The translations under genes and the position numbers were made by a program. From JANQPA01 sp964628385 (lineage in GTDB: Bacteria > Bacteroidota > Bacteroidia > Chitinophagales > Saprospiraceae), in the NCBI GenBank assembly GCA_964628385.1, contig CAZVOD010000011.1:18479-82478 (forward strand): a DNA stretch of 64,000 nt, written 5' to 3'. Numbering within the stretch: position 1 is the first letter of the stretch; every line of letters starts with the position of its first letter. Below, in pieces: positions 42,948 through 53,100 of the stretch. Under the pieces are notes generated by a model, which saw only the letters and a program-made list of their open reading frames with translations, had not been told where the DNA came from and did not search any database.

Positions 42948-45443
42948 TTATTTATTTTTAATATCTACCAGGAATTTTTCTAGCTCTACCTCGTCGTATA
43001 TGAGTACTTCCCGGGCTTTACTCCCCTCACTGGGCCCGACAATCCCAAAAGCTTCCAACTGATCCATTATGCGGCCAGCTCGGTTATAACCCAGCTTTAG
43101 CCTCCTTTGTATCATGGATGTGGAGCCATGTTGATTTTGTACGATCAATCGGGCTGCTTCCTCAAACATTTCGTCTAGGTCTCCAAATTTTAGGCCGGAA
43201 GTGCCATGTACTTCGTCATCCCCATGAAATTCAGGCAGGTAGTAGGGTTCCGGGTACCCCTGCTGCTCTGAGATATAATCAATAACCCGCTCCACTTCGG
43301 GAGTATCTACAAAAGCGCCCTGTATGCGCTTCATCTCTCCGCCTACTGATAGCAGCATATCTCCCCTACCGATCAATTGATCTGCTCCGCCTGCATCAAG
43401 GATCGTTCTGGAATCAACTTTGGCGGTCACTTTAAAGGCAATTCGAGCCGGGAAGTTAGCCTTGATCACTCCAGTAATAATATTTACGGATGGCCGCTGA
43501 GTGGCGATAATCAGGTGTATTCCTATAGCCCGGGCCAGCTGAGCAAGACGACCGATGGGCATTTCTACTTCTTTACCGGCCGTCATGATGAGGTCAGCAA
43601 ATTCATCAATTACCAGTACAATAAAAGGAAGGAAACGATGCCCGTTTTCAGGATTGAGCCGACGCTGAACAAATTTTTCGTTATACTCTCTGATATTCCT
43701 TGCTGAAGCTTTTTTAAGCAGGTCGTATCGATTATCCATTTCAATACACAGAGAATTCAAGGTATGTACGACTTTATTAGTCTCGGTAACTATTGGCTCA
43801 TCCTCTCCCGGCATGGTAGCCAGAAAGTGATGCTCCAGCCTGGAATAAAGAAATAATTCAACTTTTTTGGGGTCTATTAGCACCAATTTAACCTGAGACG
43901 GGTGCTTTTTGTAAAGCAGAGAAATTAAGATAGAATTTACCCCTACCGATTTACCCTGTCCGGTGGCACCCGCTACCAGCAAGTGGGGCATCTTGGCCAG
44001 GTCCACTACTACTATCTCGTTGGAAATGGTTTTTCCTAAAGCAATGGGCAAGTCCATCTTAGCCCGCTTAAACTTTTCAGAATCTAAAACTTCTCTGATT
44101 GAAACAATCTGTTTTTTCTTATTAGGCACCTCAATACCAATAGTTCCCTTACCCGGTATAGGCGCAATAATACGGATACCCAGTGCCGCCAGACTCAAAG
44201 CAATATCGTCTTCCAGGTTTTTTATCTTAGAAATCCTGACCCCGGGTGCCGGTACTATTTCGTACAAAGTAACAGTGGGGCCAACCGTCGCGCGAATTTT
44301 TACAATCTCAATCTTGTAATTGAGAAGCGTTTCAATAATCTGGTCTTTATTAGCCTCCAACTCTTTATGGTCAACCTCAACTTTTGTATCTGAATAATCA
44401 ATCAACAGCGGTGCTCCGGGAAAATCGTAGGTAGACAGGTCAAGTGTCGGATCGTAGGGCTCCGTGTGGTTCTTATTTTCCATCTGTACCGAAAGAGCAG
44501 GCTCGGGAGCGGGCGAAGGCCCCGGGTCAGCTGTACTTTTCTGTACTTCACTGCCATCGTTAGGATTGTTCACCTCAAAGTCCGTTCCAAGTGGCTGGGG
44601 TACTTTTTTGGCAATCGGTATATCTTCCAGAGTGATAGAAAGCTGACTGTCGTCACCTTCTTCATTGTTTTTAAAGGAAGCTAAATCATCCTCCGGAATA
44701 GGTTGTGGCAGTCCCGTCAACGCCCCCTCATCTAATTCTTCTATTGGCGCTTCATCATCTGGATCTTCAGCTACAGACTTTCGCCTTCTTACAGTACGTC
44801 GTTGAGCCCGTCTATTGCCCAAACGGGCACTAACTGTGTCTTTTATTTCACCGTAGAGATCCCGGGCGCTCATTTCTTCAAAATTAGGGTTGAAAATCCA
44901 TACCACATATCCTACCAGCATAGCAAGAAAAAGAACTAACATACCAGCCGTACCCACAAATTTGGTCAACCAACCACTGATACCCTGTCCTATCGTACCT
45001 CCCCAGGGAAATTCAGCATTTCCTCCGATAAACCCCAGAAATATTGATAAAAGCACCATACCTATAAAAGCATAGCGCAATTTGCTGACATAGGTGATGA
45101 GCCTGGCCCTGCGGATCAATGAAAACCCAGTAAGAATCAACATATAAATGATAATGTAAGAAGGTAAGCCAAAACCCCAGTAGAAAAATATATTCGAAAC
45201 GATAGCACCAAGCCGCCCCAGCCAATTAGCCATTTGGAGGTTACTATCCAGAAGCTTGATCCATTCGAAGTGAAGAACTTCATTCTGATCTATTTGCCAG
45301 GTAAACAAGTAGGAAGTGAACGCTATAAACAAATAGAAAGATAGAAATAAAGCCAATACGCCTATTAGTTTGGGTATCCTTTCATCGTTTATACCAAAAC
45401 CAAATGATAATTGTCCCTTCTTCTTTTTTCTTTTCTTCGCCAT
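42948..45443 (-). CDS. ftsK: DNA translocase FtsK/SpoIIIE
   Basis: The 831-residue motor clears DNA from the division septum and helps resolve chromosome dimers. It has a basic N-terminus, four membrane segments (~residues 25-200), an acidic and proline-rich linker (~210-340), an alpha/beta motor with Walker A GATGQGKSVG and Walker B LVIDEFADLI, and a C-terminal winged-helix gamma domain (STSMIQRRLKLGYNRAGRIM) that reads KOPS-type sites. The linker is short, as usual in Bacteroidota. It stands alone, convergent with the acetyltransferase. Confidence 0.95.
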   Translation of the reverse strand: MAKKRKKKKGQLSFGFGINDERIPKLIGVLALFLSFYLFIAFTSYLFTWQIDQNEVLHFEWIKLLDSNLQMANWLGRLGAIVSNIFFYWGFGLPSYIIIYMLILTGFSLIRRARLITYVSKLRYAFIGMVLLSIFLGFIGGNAEFPWGGTIGQGISGWLTKFVGTAGMLVLFLAMLVGYVVWIFNPNFEEMSARDLYGEIKDTVSARLGNRRAQRRTVRRRKSVAEDPDDEAPIEELDEGALTGLPQPIPEDDLASFKNNEEGDDSQLSITLEDIPIAKKVPQPLGTDFEVNNPNDGSEVQKSTADPGPSPAPEPALSVQMENKNHTEPYDPTLDLSTYDFPGAPLLIDYSDTKVEVDHKELEANKDQIIETLLNYKIEIVKIRATVGPTVTLYEIVPAPGVRISKIKNLEDDIALSLAALGIRIIAPIPGKGTIGIEVPNKKKQIVSIREVLDSEKFKRAKMDLPIALGKTISNEIVVVDLAKMPHLLVAGATGQGKSVGVNSILISLLYKKHPSQVKLVLIDPKKVELFLYSRLEHHFLATMPGEDEPIVTETNKVVHTLNSLCIEMDNRYDLLKKASARNIREYNEKFVQRRLNPENGHRFLPFIVLVIDEFADLIMTAGKEVEMPIGRLAQLARAIGIHLIIATQRPSVNIITGVIKANFPARIAFKVTAKVDSRTILDAGGADQLIGRGDMLLSVGGEMKRIQGAFVDTPEVERVIDYISEQQGYPEPYYLPEFHGDDEVHGTSGLKFGDLDEMFEEAARLIVQNQHGSTSMIQRRLKLGYNRAGRIMDQLEAFGIVGPSEGSKAREVLIYDEVELEKFLVDIKNK

Positions 45444-45737
45444 GAACAGTTAGGTACGTAATTATGAAAAATTATCTTACAAATTAAGGCCCACAATATC
45501 CTCTAAATTAATCATAAAAAGAAGAATAAAGAATATGTTTGAAATTTATCCTTGCGGACCGTAATAGAAAAAAGTTGTTTCATCATCAAAAAAATTATAC
45601 CGTAATAATATTTCATTAAAAGTGGTGGAAATTGCAAGTATTTGCTGACTCTTTTTATCTTATGCATTAATTTTCACAAGTGTTGCTAACACAAAATGTG
45701 TGGAAAACCTTCTTTTTTTAATTTTAACTACTCAAAT

Positions 45738-45986
45738 ATGAAAATTACGATAGAGATCAGTCTTTATCCACTTCAGGAAAACTACGTGCCGGCTGTCCTT
45801 GGTTTTATAGAAAGGCTAAACAGGCATCAGGATGTCAAAATAAAAACCAATAATATGAGTACGCAAATTGTTGGTGATTACGAAAAACTGATGCCACTTA
45901 TTGCCAGAGAGCTAAAGCCCAGCCTGGAAATCGATAAAGGGACTGTGGCCGTGCTTAAAATACTCAATAAAGCTGTAGAAATATAA
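45738..45986 (+). CDS. Small YkoF/MTH1187-like protein
   Basis: I chose the ATG at 45738 (MKITIEISLYPLQENYVPAV), giving 82 residues; the frame upstream opens only with a non-family leader. The pattern of two beta-alpha-beta units with EISLYPLQ at the start, NNMSTQIVGDYEKLM in the middle and VAVLKILNKAVEI at the end fits the ferredoxin-like MTH1187/YkoF family, which binds thiamine or hydroxymethylpyrimidine in some members. Ligand is not shown. The class V aminotransferase starts 4 bases after its stop, so the two are translationally coupled and probably act together. Confidence 0.55.
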   Translation: MKITIEISLYPLQENYVPAVLGFIERLNRHQDVKIKTNNMSTQIVGDYEKLMPLIARELKPSLEIDKGTVAVLKILNKAVEI

Positions 45987-45990
45987 ACCT

Positions 45991-47181
45991 ATGCTAAGTA
46001 CATCCACCATATTACGGTGCCGACGCCAAACCCCCGGGGTCAGGAATTATATTCACCTCAATAATGCAGGTGCCTCACTGATGTCTAAAAATGTTTTTCA
46101 GGCCATTCAGGATTATCTGGCACTGGAGATGGAAATGGGCGGGTATGAGGCCGCAGCTCATCAAAGAAAAGCTATCAGTGCCTTTTCTGATGTAGTAGCA
46201 CAGCTATTGAACGCCACGCCGGATCAGATCGCGTACGCCGCCAGTGCTACTGATGCCTACAACAGAGCCTTATCCGCCATTCCTTTTGAGCAGGGGGATG
46301 TTATTGTAACTACTCAAGATGATTATGTCTCTAATCAAATTGCTTTTTTACAATTACAAAAAAAATATAAACTAACCATTCTGCACAGTCAATACGACAA
46401 ACAAGGAGGAGCTGATCTGGATCATCTGGAGCAACTCATCCGGCTGAATCATCCCCGGCTGGTAGCGGTGACACATGTGCCTACCAATTCCGGACTGATA
46501 CAGGATGTAGAGCGTATTGGAGAATGGTGTAAGCATTCGGAAGCCTGGTATCTTGTCGATGCCTGCCAGTCAGCCGGGCAGCTTCCTTTGGATGTCAAAA
46601 AAATCAATTGTGATTTTTTGAGTGCTACATTCAGAAAGTTTCTGAGAGGCCCGAGAGGTTCTGGTGTTTTGTACGTTTCTGACCGTGCGCTGGAGCAACA
46701 GTTGGAGCCTGCTTTTCTAGACTTACACAGTGCTTCCTGGATTAGCCCTGATCAATATCGGCCGTATTCAGATGCCAGAAGCTTTGAGCTCTGGGAACGG
46801 CCCTACGCTGTGGTTATGGGCAGTAAGGCCGCCACGGAAGAGGCCCTTGAGCTGGGATTGGACAACATCAGGCAGTCTGTTCAGCACATTGCCGATTATT
46901 GCAGGCGCAAACTATCGGAAATACCGGCTGTAAAAGTGATGGATCATGGCGCCAACCTCTGCGGTATAGTTACTTTTCACGTTGAAGGCCGCCACCCCAT
47001 GCAGTTAAAAGAAGCTCTTTTTCAGCACAGGATCAATAGCTCTCTGGCTTTCAGAGAATACGCCTGGTTTGATTTTAATCACAAAAATATTGACTGGGCA
47101 CTGCGTGTTTCTCCTCATTACTACAATACCCAGGAGGAAATCGACGAATTTATAGACCGGCTAAAGCTTATAATTGCCTGA
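45991..47181 (+). CDS. Class V PLP-dependent aminotransferase (cysteine desulfurase-like)
   Basis: The 396-residue enzyme has the class V fold: IHLNNAGASLMS at the start, THVPTNSGLIQDV, VDACQSAGQLPLDV with the aspartate and glutamine that hold PLP, and the PLP lysine in SATFRKFLRGPRGSGVLYV (~216). A C-terminal small domain ends in WALRVSPHYYNTQEEID, with the arginine that binds a carboxylate. It resembles isopenicillin-epimerase-like or cysteine desulfurase-like members without the catalytic cysteine loop being obvious. The substrate is unknown. It is coupled to the YkoF-like gene 4 bases upstream. Confidence 0.85.
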   Translation: MLSTSTILRCRRQTPGVRNYIHLNNAGASLMSKNVFQAIQDYLALEMEMGGYEAAAHQRKAISAFSDVVAQLLNATPDQIAYAASATDAYNRALSAIPFEQGDVIVTTQDDYVSNQIAFLQLQKKYKLTILHSQYDKQGGADLDHLEQLIRLNHPRLVAVTHVPTNSGLIQDVERIGEWCKHSEAWYLVDACQSAGQLPLDVKKINCDFLSATFRKFLRGPRGSGVLYVSDRALEQQLEPAFLDLHSASWISPDQYRPYSDARSFELWERPYAVVMGSKAATEEALELGLDNIRQSVQHIADYCRRKLSEIPAVKVMDHGANLCGIVTFHVEGRHPMQLKEALFQHRINSSLAFREYAWFDFNHKNIDWALRVSPHYYNTQEEIDEFIDRLKLIIA

Positions 47182-47323
47182 ATCTATTTCTGTTATAAAG
47201 AAAAGAATGTTAAATCTCTGTATCAAACTATTTTTTTATGTAAATTATATTAAAGTTGTTTACACTTTCCTGCTTGTGGGCCAAACCCTCAGCTAAAAAT
47301 TACATGCTTAAACAACTTCATTG

Positions 47324-47508
47324 AGAGCGTGTTTGGAATTTGCTTTTGATGCCGAAAATACATTTGGGATGATGAAAATAAAGCTGTTTTTGAGTTTCAT
47401 AGCAGGGCTATGGAGCGAAAAAAAGCTGAAATATCTTGTCCCGCTGAAAGCGGGAAGCATTATTCTAAATGTATTTGCAGGCCAAAGGGTAAAATCCAAA
47501 CACGCTCT
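47324..47508. mobile_element. MITE-like inverted-repeat element
   Basis: This 185-bp element starts with AGAGCGTGTTTGGA (47324-47337) and ends with its exact complement TCCAAACACGCTCT (47495-47508); weaker pairing continues to about 42 bases on each side. Inside lies a small hairpin CCCGCT-GAA-AGCGGG (47440-47454). Open frames on both strands are by-products of the symmetry. No transposase and no clear target-site duplication are seen. The rest of the 367-bp gap (47182-47548) is AT-rich with no gene. A partial relative lies at 61342. Confidence 0.6.
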
Positions 47509-47548
47509 GAGCAAAATGCTATTACCCAACTCTTAAATAACCCACTGA

Positions 47549-48136
47549 ATGGATTTTGAAAAGCTGCACGTCAATAACAGGATAGACTTACTAAAGCCTC
47601 AACTCAATTTTTCGAAAGCCATTTTTAATATCATCCAATCAGAGCGGCATTATCTGCAAAAGTGGCTGGCCTGGGTAACGGATACCCGTACAGAATACGA
47701 TGTCAGGCGTTTTTTAAGGGAGCTACAGGCTTTTAACGAGGGAGGTCAGCAACTTACCTATTTCATTGCTCTTGACCAACAGATTGTAGGTTCTGTGGGC
47801 TTTGTCAATGTTAATATTAAACACCGGAAAGCTGAGTTGGGCTACTGGATCAGTAAAAGGCGGCAGGGTAATGGCATCATCACCCGATCTTGCCATACTC
47901 TGATCAATCATGCCTTCCTGAACCTAGCCTTCAACCGGATAGAAATAAGAGTACTGGCGGGTAATCGCAAAAGCTCAGCCATCCCGTTGCGCCTTGGTTT
48001 TAAACACGAAGGTCTTTTAAAACAATCTATATGGCTACATAACCAGTACTATGATATGGCTATCTATGGCTTACTTCAAAAAGACTGGCATCCGCACCCT
48101 ACAAGGCCTTTAACACCTTCCACCATTGCTTCCTAA
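47549..48136 (+). CDS. RimJ/RimL-type GNAT acetyltransferase
   Basis: The 195-residue protein fits ribosomal-protein-serine acetyltransferase-like GNATs: an N-terminal LHVNNRIDLLKPQL and ERHYLQKWLAWV, the GSVGFVNVNIKHRKAELGYWI strand block, the acetyl-CoA loop in KRRQGNGIITRSC (Q-G-x-G-x-x-x-x), and FNRIEIRVLAGNRKSSAIPLRLGFKHEG. It probably acetylates the N-terminus of a protein; the partner is unknown. Cytoplasmic. It lies downstream of the MITE-like element and upstream of the S24 regulator gene. Confidence 0.88.
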   Translation: MDFEKLHVNNRIDLLKPQLNFSKAIFNIIQSERHYLQKWLAWVTDTRTEYDVRRFLRELQAFNEGGQQLTYFIALDQQIVGSVGFVNVNIKHRKAELGYWISKRRQGNGIITRSCHTLINHAFLNLAFNRIEIRVLAGNRKSSAIPLRLGFKHEGLLKQSIWLHNQYYDMAIYGLLQKDWHPHPTRPLTPSTIAS

Positions 48137-48201
48137 ACTTCTCCGGTAGCTCCTTACCAGTATCGGGAAAAACACTTTGCCAACAAAAAAATTAAAATAA
48201 T

Positions 48202-48214
48202 TTGTTTATAACAA
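48202..48214. promoter_or_regulatory. Inverted repeat TTGTT-TAT-AACAA before the S24 regulator
   Basis: A 5+3+5 perfect inverted repeat lies 42 bases before the start of the S24-type repressor gene. It is a natural candidate for an autoregulatory operator. Confidence 0.4.
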
Positions 48215-48256
48215 TATTTTGTTTTAATTTACAGTCGTAAATAAACAATTTAAGTT

Positions 48257-48997
48257 ATGATTCGCGAAGATCGTATTCGTCTCAATGAAAGATTCAGAAA
48301 AGTATTTAAGTTATTGGAAGAACGAGGAGATATAGTAAAAAATGACAGAGGTGGAAAAGGTATGGGTGATTTTGCTGAAAAAATCCTGGGTAACCGGGCT
48401 TACGGCCATATTGTCAGGGCTTTCCTCAATCCCGATGACAAACGTTGTATTGATTATCGCCATGCCCGAATCCTCTGTAGAGAATACGGTGTTAATGAAT
48501 CTTATATGCTGGATGGTGTAGGTACACCATTTGGAATGGATCTCCCCCAGGATAAAGTCATAGCCGAAGAACCGGCCTCGGAGTACAAAGGCAACATTTT
48601 GTTTACCACTACGGAGGCGTTCGCCGGATCAACAATAGAACAGGATAGCTTTACTGATGAGCAGCATAGTTTCTTTAGCCTTCCCGGCATTTCGGGCAAT
48701 GGTCTGGTAGCTTTCCCTATTAACGGTAGCAGTATGGAACCTATCATCAACAATGGTGATCTGGTAATTTGTCGCCAAATCAGTGGACTCAATGAGATTA
48801 TGGACAACAAAATCTACGCTATTAAACATAATGGCTCCATCTGGATCAAATATGTTCAGAAAATAGTGAACAGAAAAGGACGCATCACTCATCTAAGGTT
48901 GATCTCTGCTAATCACCTGGAACATGACCCTTTTGTTGAAGAAACAAATGAATACACAAGAATTTACGAAGTGATCCGTAAAGTAAGTGACGTTTAG
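48257..48997 (+). CDS. S24-family LexA-like transcriptional repressor
   Basis: The 246-residue protein pairs an N-terminal DNA-binding-type helical domain (~1-95) with an S24 peptidase domain (~140-240). The catalytic dyad is present: Ser159 in NGSSMEP and Lys198 in IWIKYVQ, 39 residues apart, near the 37 of LexA. An Ala-Gly pair (123-124, EAFAGS) lies just before the peptidase domain, as the self-cleavage site does in LexA and CI repressors. So it should repress genes until RecA filaments or another signal trigger autocleavage. No phage genes surround it. It is preceded by an inverted repeat. Confidence 0.85.
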   Translation: MIREDRIRLNERFRKVFKLLEERGDIVKNDRGGKGMGDFAEKILGNRAYGHIVRAFLNPDDKRCIDYRHARILCREYGVNESYMLDGVGTPFGMDLPQDKVIAEEPASEYKGNILFTTTEAFAGSTIEQDSFTDEQHSFFSLPGISGNGLVAFPINGSSMEPIINNGDLVICRQISGLNEIMDNKIYAIKHNGSIWIKYVQKIVNRKGRITHLRLISANHLEHDPFVEETNEYTRIYEVIRKVSDV

Positions 48998-49047
48998 ATC
49001 CAGGGAATTACAAGTATTTAGAAATTTTTAATTCCCGAGATTATAGT

Positions 49048-49084
49048 CTCCCGTCGGTACAGGGTTTGTACCCGGGAGTTTTTT
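49048..49084 (+). terminator. Rho-independent terminator after the S24 regulator
   Basis: CTCCCG-tc-GGTACA (49048-49061) pairs with TGTACC-CGGGAG (49067-49078), 12 pairs around a 5-base loop with two bulged bases, then six T. It overlaps the last codon of the convergent rlmB gene. Confidence 0.85.
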
Positions 49085-49829
49085 ATTTCCCTCTAAACAT
49101 ACGCTGCTGTGCAGCCTCGTACAAAATAACTCCGGTAGCTACCGATACATTGAGAGAATCAATTTCTCCTACCTGCGGAATTATAAAAGATTGATCGGCA
49201 GCTTTGAGTAAAGCAGGGCTTGCTCCGTTGCTTTCAGACCCCATAATTATAGCAGTAGGCACAGAAAAATCCATTTCGTCCAGCCGCGTTGTTGTATTTA
49301 AATCACTGGCTAGGACCTGCAAACCAGAATTTTGTAAAAAACCTACCGCCTTTAATAAGCTGTTTTCTCTACAAACCGATAGCTTACTCAAGGCACCAGC
49401 AGAAGTTTTTATAGCATCAGAATTAATCATAGAACCACCCGTTTTGGGAAGAATCAGTGCATGCACTCCCATAACTTCGGCAGACCTGGCTATAGCTCCT
49501 ACGTTCCGAATATCGGATATTCCGTCTAATACCAGCACCAACGGCACAAGCTGCTGCTCAAACAGGCCGGGAATGATATCAGAAAGCTGAGCGTATTGAA
49601 TAGGAGAAGCAAAAGCAATGACTCCCTGGTGATTGGAACGGGTGTACTTGTTGAGCCGCTCCTTTGGGACATACTGCAGTGGAATGTTATTTTGCTTACT
49701 CACTCGCCGCATGGTCTTCTCAAACTCTCCACGCGTACCTTGCAGTAGCATTACTTTTTCAATAGACTTTCCTGACTCAATAGCTTCAATCACCGGGTGC
49801 CTGCCAAAGATAAAATTTTTCTCTTCCAT
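49083..49829 (-). CDS. rlmB: 23S rRNA 2'-O-methyltransferase RlmB (TrmH/SpoU family)
   Basis: The 248-residue SPOUT methyltransferase methylates the ribose of a guanosine in 23S rRNA (G2251 in E. coli). It has the N-terminal substrate-binding domain (FIFGRHPVIEAI, ~5-75) and the knotted catalytic domain with LDGISDIRNVGAIARSAEVMG, ASDLN and the SAM-binding ends IIMGSESNGAS and SLNVSVATGVILYE. Length and motifs are standard. The closely related TrmH and TrmJ enzymes are less likely because the N-terminal domain is of the RlmB type. Confidence 0.92.
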   Translation of the reverse strand: MEEKNFIFGRHPVIEAIESGKSIEKVMLLQGTRGEFEKTMRRVSKQNNIPLQYVPKERLNKYTRSNHQGVIAFASPIQYAQLSDIIPGLFEQQLVPLVLVLDGISDIRNVGAIARSAEVMGVHALILPKTGGSMINSDAIKTSAGALSKLSVCRENSLLKAVGFLQNSGLQVLASDLNTTTRLDEMDFSVPTAIIMGSESNGASPALLKAADQSFIIPQVGEIDSLNVSVATGVILYEAAQQRMFRGK

Positions 49830-49950
49830 AATTTATGTCGTAAGATAGTACTAAGGAATGAGAAAAAAATAACTCATCATTTTTGACAGAGGCTTTTGCC
49901 CCAATACTTCGTTAGAAAGCCTCGCCAACACCCTGCATTGCCTACGCCCG

Positions 49951-49966
49951 CCTGCCGGCCGGCAGG
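49951..49966. repeat. GC-rich palindrome CCTGCCGGCCGGCAGG
   Basis: A perfect 16-bp palindrome stands out from its AT-rich surroundings in the 286-bp gap before the M36 peptidase gene, followed by TTTT. Similar GC-rich palindromes are common dispersed repeats in some Bacteroidota; only one copy is present here. Confidence 0.5.
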
Positions 49967-50115
49967 TTTTCTGCCTTGTCTTGGAACAAAATCCCCTCGG
50001 TCAAAAAGCGCGATCTATTTATTACTCATTCCTAAGTCTATTTTTTATTCTCAAAATCAAATCAAAGTATTAATTTTTACTGTTTGGGATACAGAAAAAC
50101 AATAAATCTATAAAA

Positions 50116-53100
50116 ATGAAATCAGGGCTACTTCTGACCTTCAGCTTCTTTATTATTTCTACTTCCCTAATTGCACAGCAAAAACAACAGAACCAAAAGG
50201 CAGAATCAGTTGTTAAGAATCTTTATGCACAATGGCAACTGGCTCCGGAAGATGTTTCTGATATCATTCTCCAGGGTCAATACAAAGATCTACACAATGG
50301 AATTTCCCATTTTTATTTCCGGCAAAGATATCAAGGAATAGAAATATACAATGGCATTTGGGGAATTCATCTGTCTAAAGATGACCAGGTAATCTTCAAT
50401 GCAGTTAATTTTGAGTCCAATATTTCAGAAAAAATCAATAGTACGTCACCGCGATTGACGGCGGAAGAGGCCGTCAAGGTTGCGCTACAGCTATTCAACG
50501 CTCGCAAAAGGATGGACCTCGTGCCTGTCAAGCGGAAGGGCAACACCTATTTTTTTCAATCCAAAAAAGTTTCTGACGAGCCTATTTTGGCTACACTCAA
50601 CTATTTTCCCAGCAGTAAGCATGAAATTACACTGTGCTGGAAGGTTTTTATCAACCTACAAGAAGATCCGGACTCCTGGTTACTACAAATCGATGCCCGG
50701 ACAGGCAATATGCTGAAGCAAATCAATCAGACCATTCATTGCACTTTTGACCATTATCCCGGTGTTGCTCACGAGCTGCACGAATGCACAGCGGTACCAC
50801 CGAAAGTAGCCGCCCATAGCCCCTTACTGCACGCGCCTAAGGACCAAAATATGAATTCGCGGGCTCAGTATAGGGTTTTCCCGGTACCCGTTGAAAGTCC
50901 GCTCCATGGATTCAGAAAGCTTATCCCGGAGCTCAACACTCCGGGGTCTCCACTAGGCTGGCATGATATCGATGGCCGGGCTGGAGCCGAATTTTTTACC
51001 ACTCGGGGGAATAATGTTTATGCATATTTTGACAGAGACGCCAACAACATCCCAGATTCCATTTTTATGGGAAGCGATAATCTTATTTTTGATTTTCCGT
51101 ACAATGCTACCAGTGATCCGAATAACAATAGAGAGGCTGCTCTCACACAGCTTTTTTACATGAGCAACTTTATGCATGATTTTTCATATAATTATGGATT
51201 TACGGAATCGGCCGGCAACTTTCAGCAAGTCAATTATTCCGGAGCCGGACAAGGTAATGACCCTATCCTGGCAGAAGCCATGGATGGTTCGGGTTTGAAT
51301 AATGCCAACTTTTCACTTAGTTCTGATGGTAGGCCCAGCAGGATACAAATGTTTCTGTGGAACAGAGGAGCTCGCAACTTATTGAGGGTAAATAGTCCGG
51401 CAATCTTAACCGGACTTTACCGGGCCGGGGATGCGGCATTTGGCCCTCCGATCACTGAAGTGCCCGTGAAGGGTCAGCTAGCTATAGCCAAAGATGATTC
51501 GAATTTTCCGGAATTGGCCTGTGCTCCTATTATTAATACAGATGAAATTAACGGAAAAATTGCAGTCATTACCCGGGGCAAATGTACGTTAGAAGAAAAG
51601 GTAAGTAACGCTGAAGCAGCAGGAGCCAAAGCAGTCATAATTATCAACAACAGAGAGGGTATTATAGGCATTGGAGATTCTCCCGACATTGAAGATCCTA
51701 GTATTCCGGCTATTGCGATTAGTTTATCCAACGGAAGGCTTCTAAAAAAATTTATCGATGACGGTGTTGAAGTGAGTATTGCCCTTCCTGAAGGCCCTGG
51801 GGTGTTATTGGATGGTAGTTTTGACAATGGCATTATAGCCCATGAATATGCGCACGGAATTACAACGAGGTTAACAGGCGGGCCGGAAGTAAACAGTTGC
51901 CTGCCTAATCCACGCATAGGCAGGTTACCTTCCGAACAAATGGGAGAAGGTTGGAGTGATTTCTTTGCTATGGTTGTTTCTACTCGCGAGAATATTATTG
52001 CAGAACGCACAAAGGGGATTGCCTCTTTTTCAAGTGGAGGAGAAATCAATAGCCAGGGCATTCGCCGGAAGATTTACTCGGTATTTCAGGACTTGAACGA
52101 CTACACTTACGACGATATCATTCAATCTTTTTCAGTGCATAATGTAGGAGAGATTTGGGCTAGTATGCTTTGGGATTTATATTGGGCATTTTCCGACAGA
52201 TATGGATGGAGTCCTGATTTGCTAAATGGCAACGGCGGTAATAACATGGCAGTACAACTGGTTATGGATGGTTTGAAACTCCAAAGTTGCCAGCCGGGCT
52301 TTATTGATGCAAGAGATGCCATACTGGCTGCCGACCGGGCTAATTACGATGGTGACAACCAGTGCCTAATCTGGGAAGTGTTTGCCAGGAGAGGTCTGGG
52401 TTTTAGCGCCCGTCAGGGAGACCCTACAGATATTAAAGATGGTCAGGAAGCCTTTGACAAGCCACCATTTTGCAATACGGTTTTAAAGATTACCAAGAAG
52501 GCATTGCCTACTATTTTCCCGGGAGATAATGTGGGGGTGAGTATTAATATTGAAAATGGACAATCTACACCAATTACGGGTATTGTAATTGAAGACCGGA
52601 TACCAGAAGGTGCGGTGTTGAGGAGTACCTCCATCCTGGGCGGTCGTTTCATCTCTAATGACGGCCAACGCCTGGTTATGGAGGTTGACAACCTCCAACC
52701 CGGAGAAGGGACCACCCTTTTTTACTCCCTCTTAACAGACCCTACTCTGGGCTCCAAGAGGCTTTACAGAGACGACCTCGATGACCCTGACCCCAACTGG
52801 CAGGTCAGTTCACTGGAGGGAAGCGAAGAAGATTCCTGGCGAATTGTAATTGACACCTTGAGGAATGCAGAAGTAAGCTGGATGATCCCTGCTACCAGAA
52901 GGGCCAATGAACATATCCTGGAATTAGCCAGAGACCTATTAATAGAGGGAGAGCATCCCGTTCTAAGGTGTAGGCACCGATACAGTACAGAGCCCCGTTA
53001 CGATGGTGGTATTGTAGAAATATCAGAAGATGGCGGTAACAGCTGGCAAGCCGTTAGAAGTAATAATTTTATAAGAAATACTTACCGGGGTGAAATGGCT

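Noticed and set aside
45444..45737. Thiamine (TPP) riboswitch before the YkoF-like gene
   Set aside because: The conserved CTGAGA and ACC-type TPP motifs are not present in this leader.
47308..47536. Open frames on both strands at the MITE-like element
   Set aside because: They mirror each other because the element is an inverted repeat; no protein family fits.
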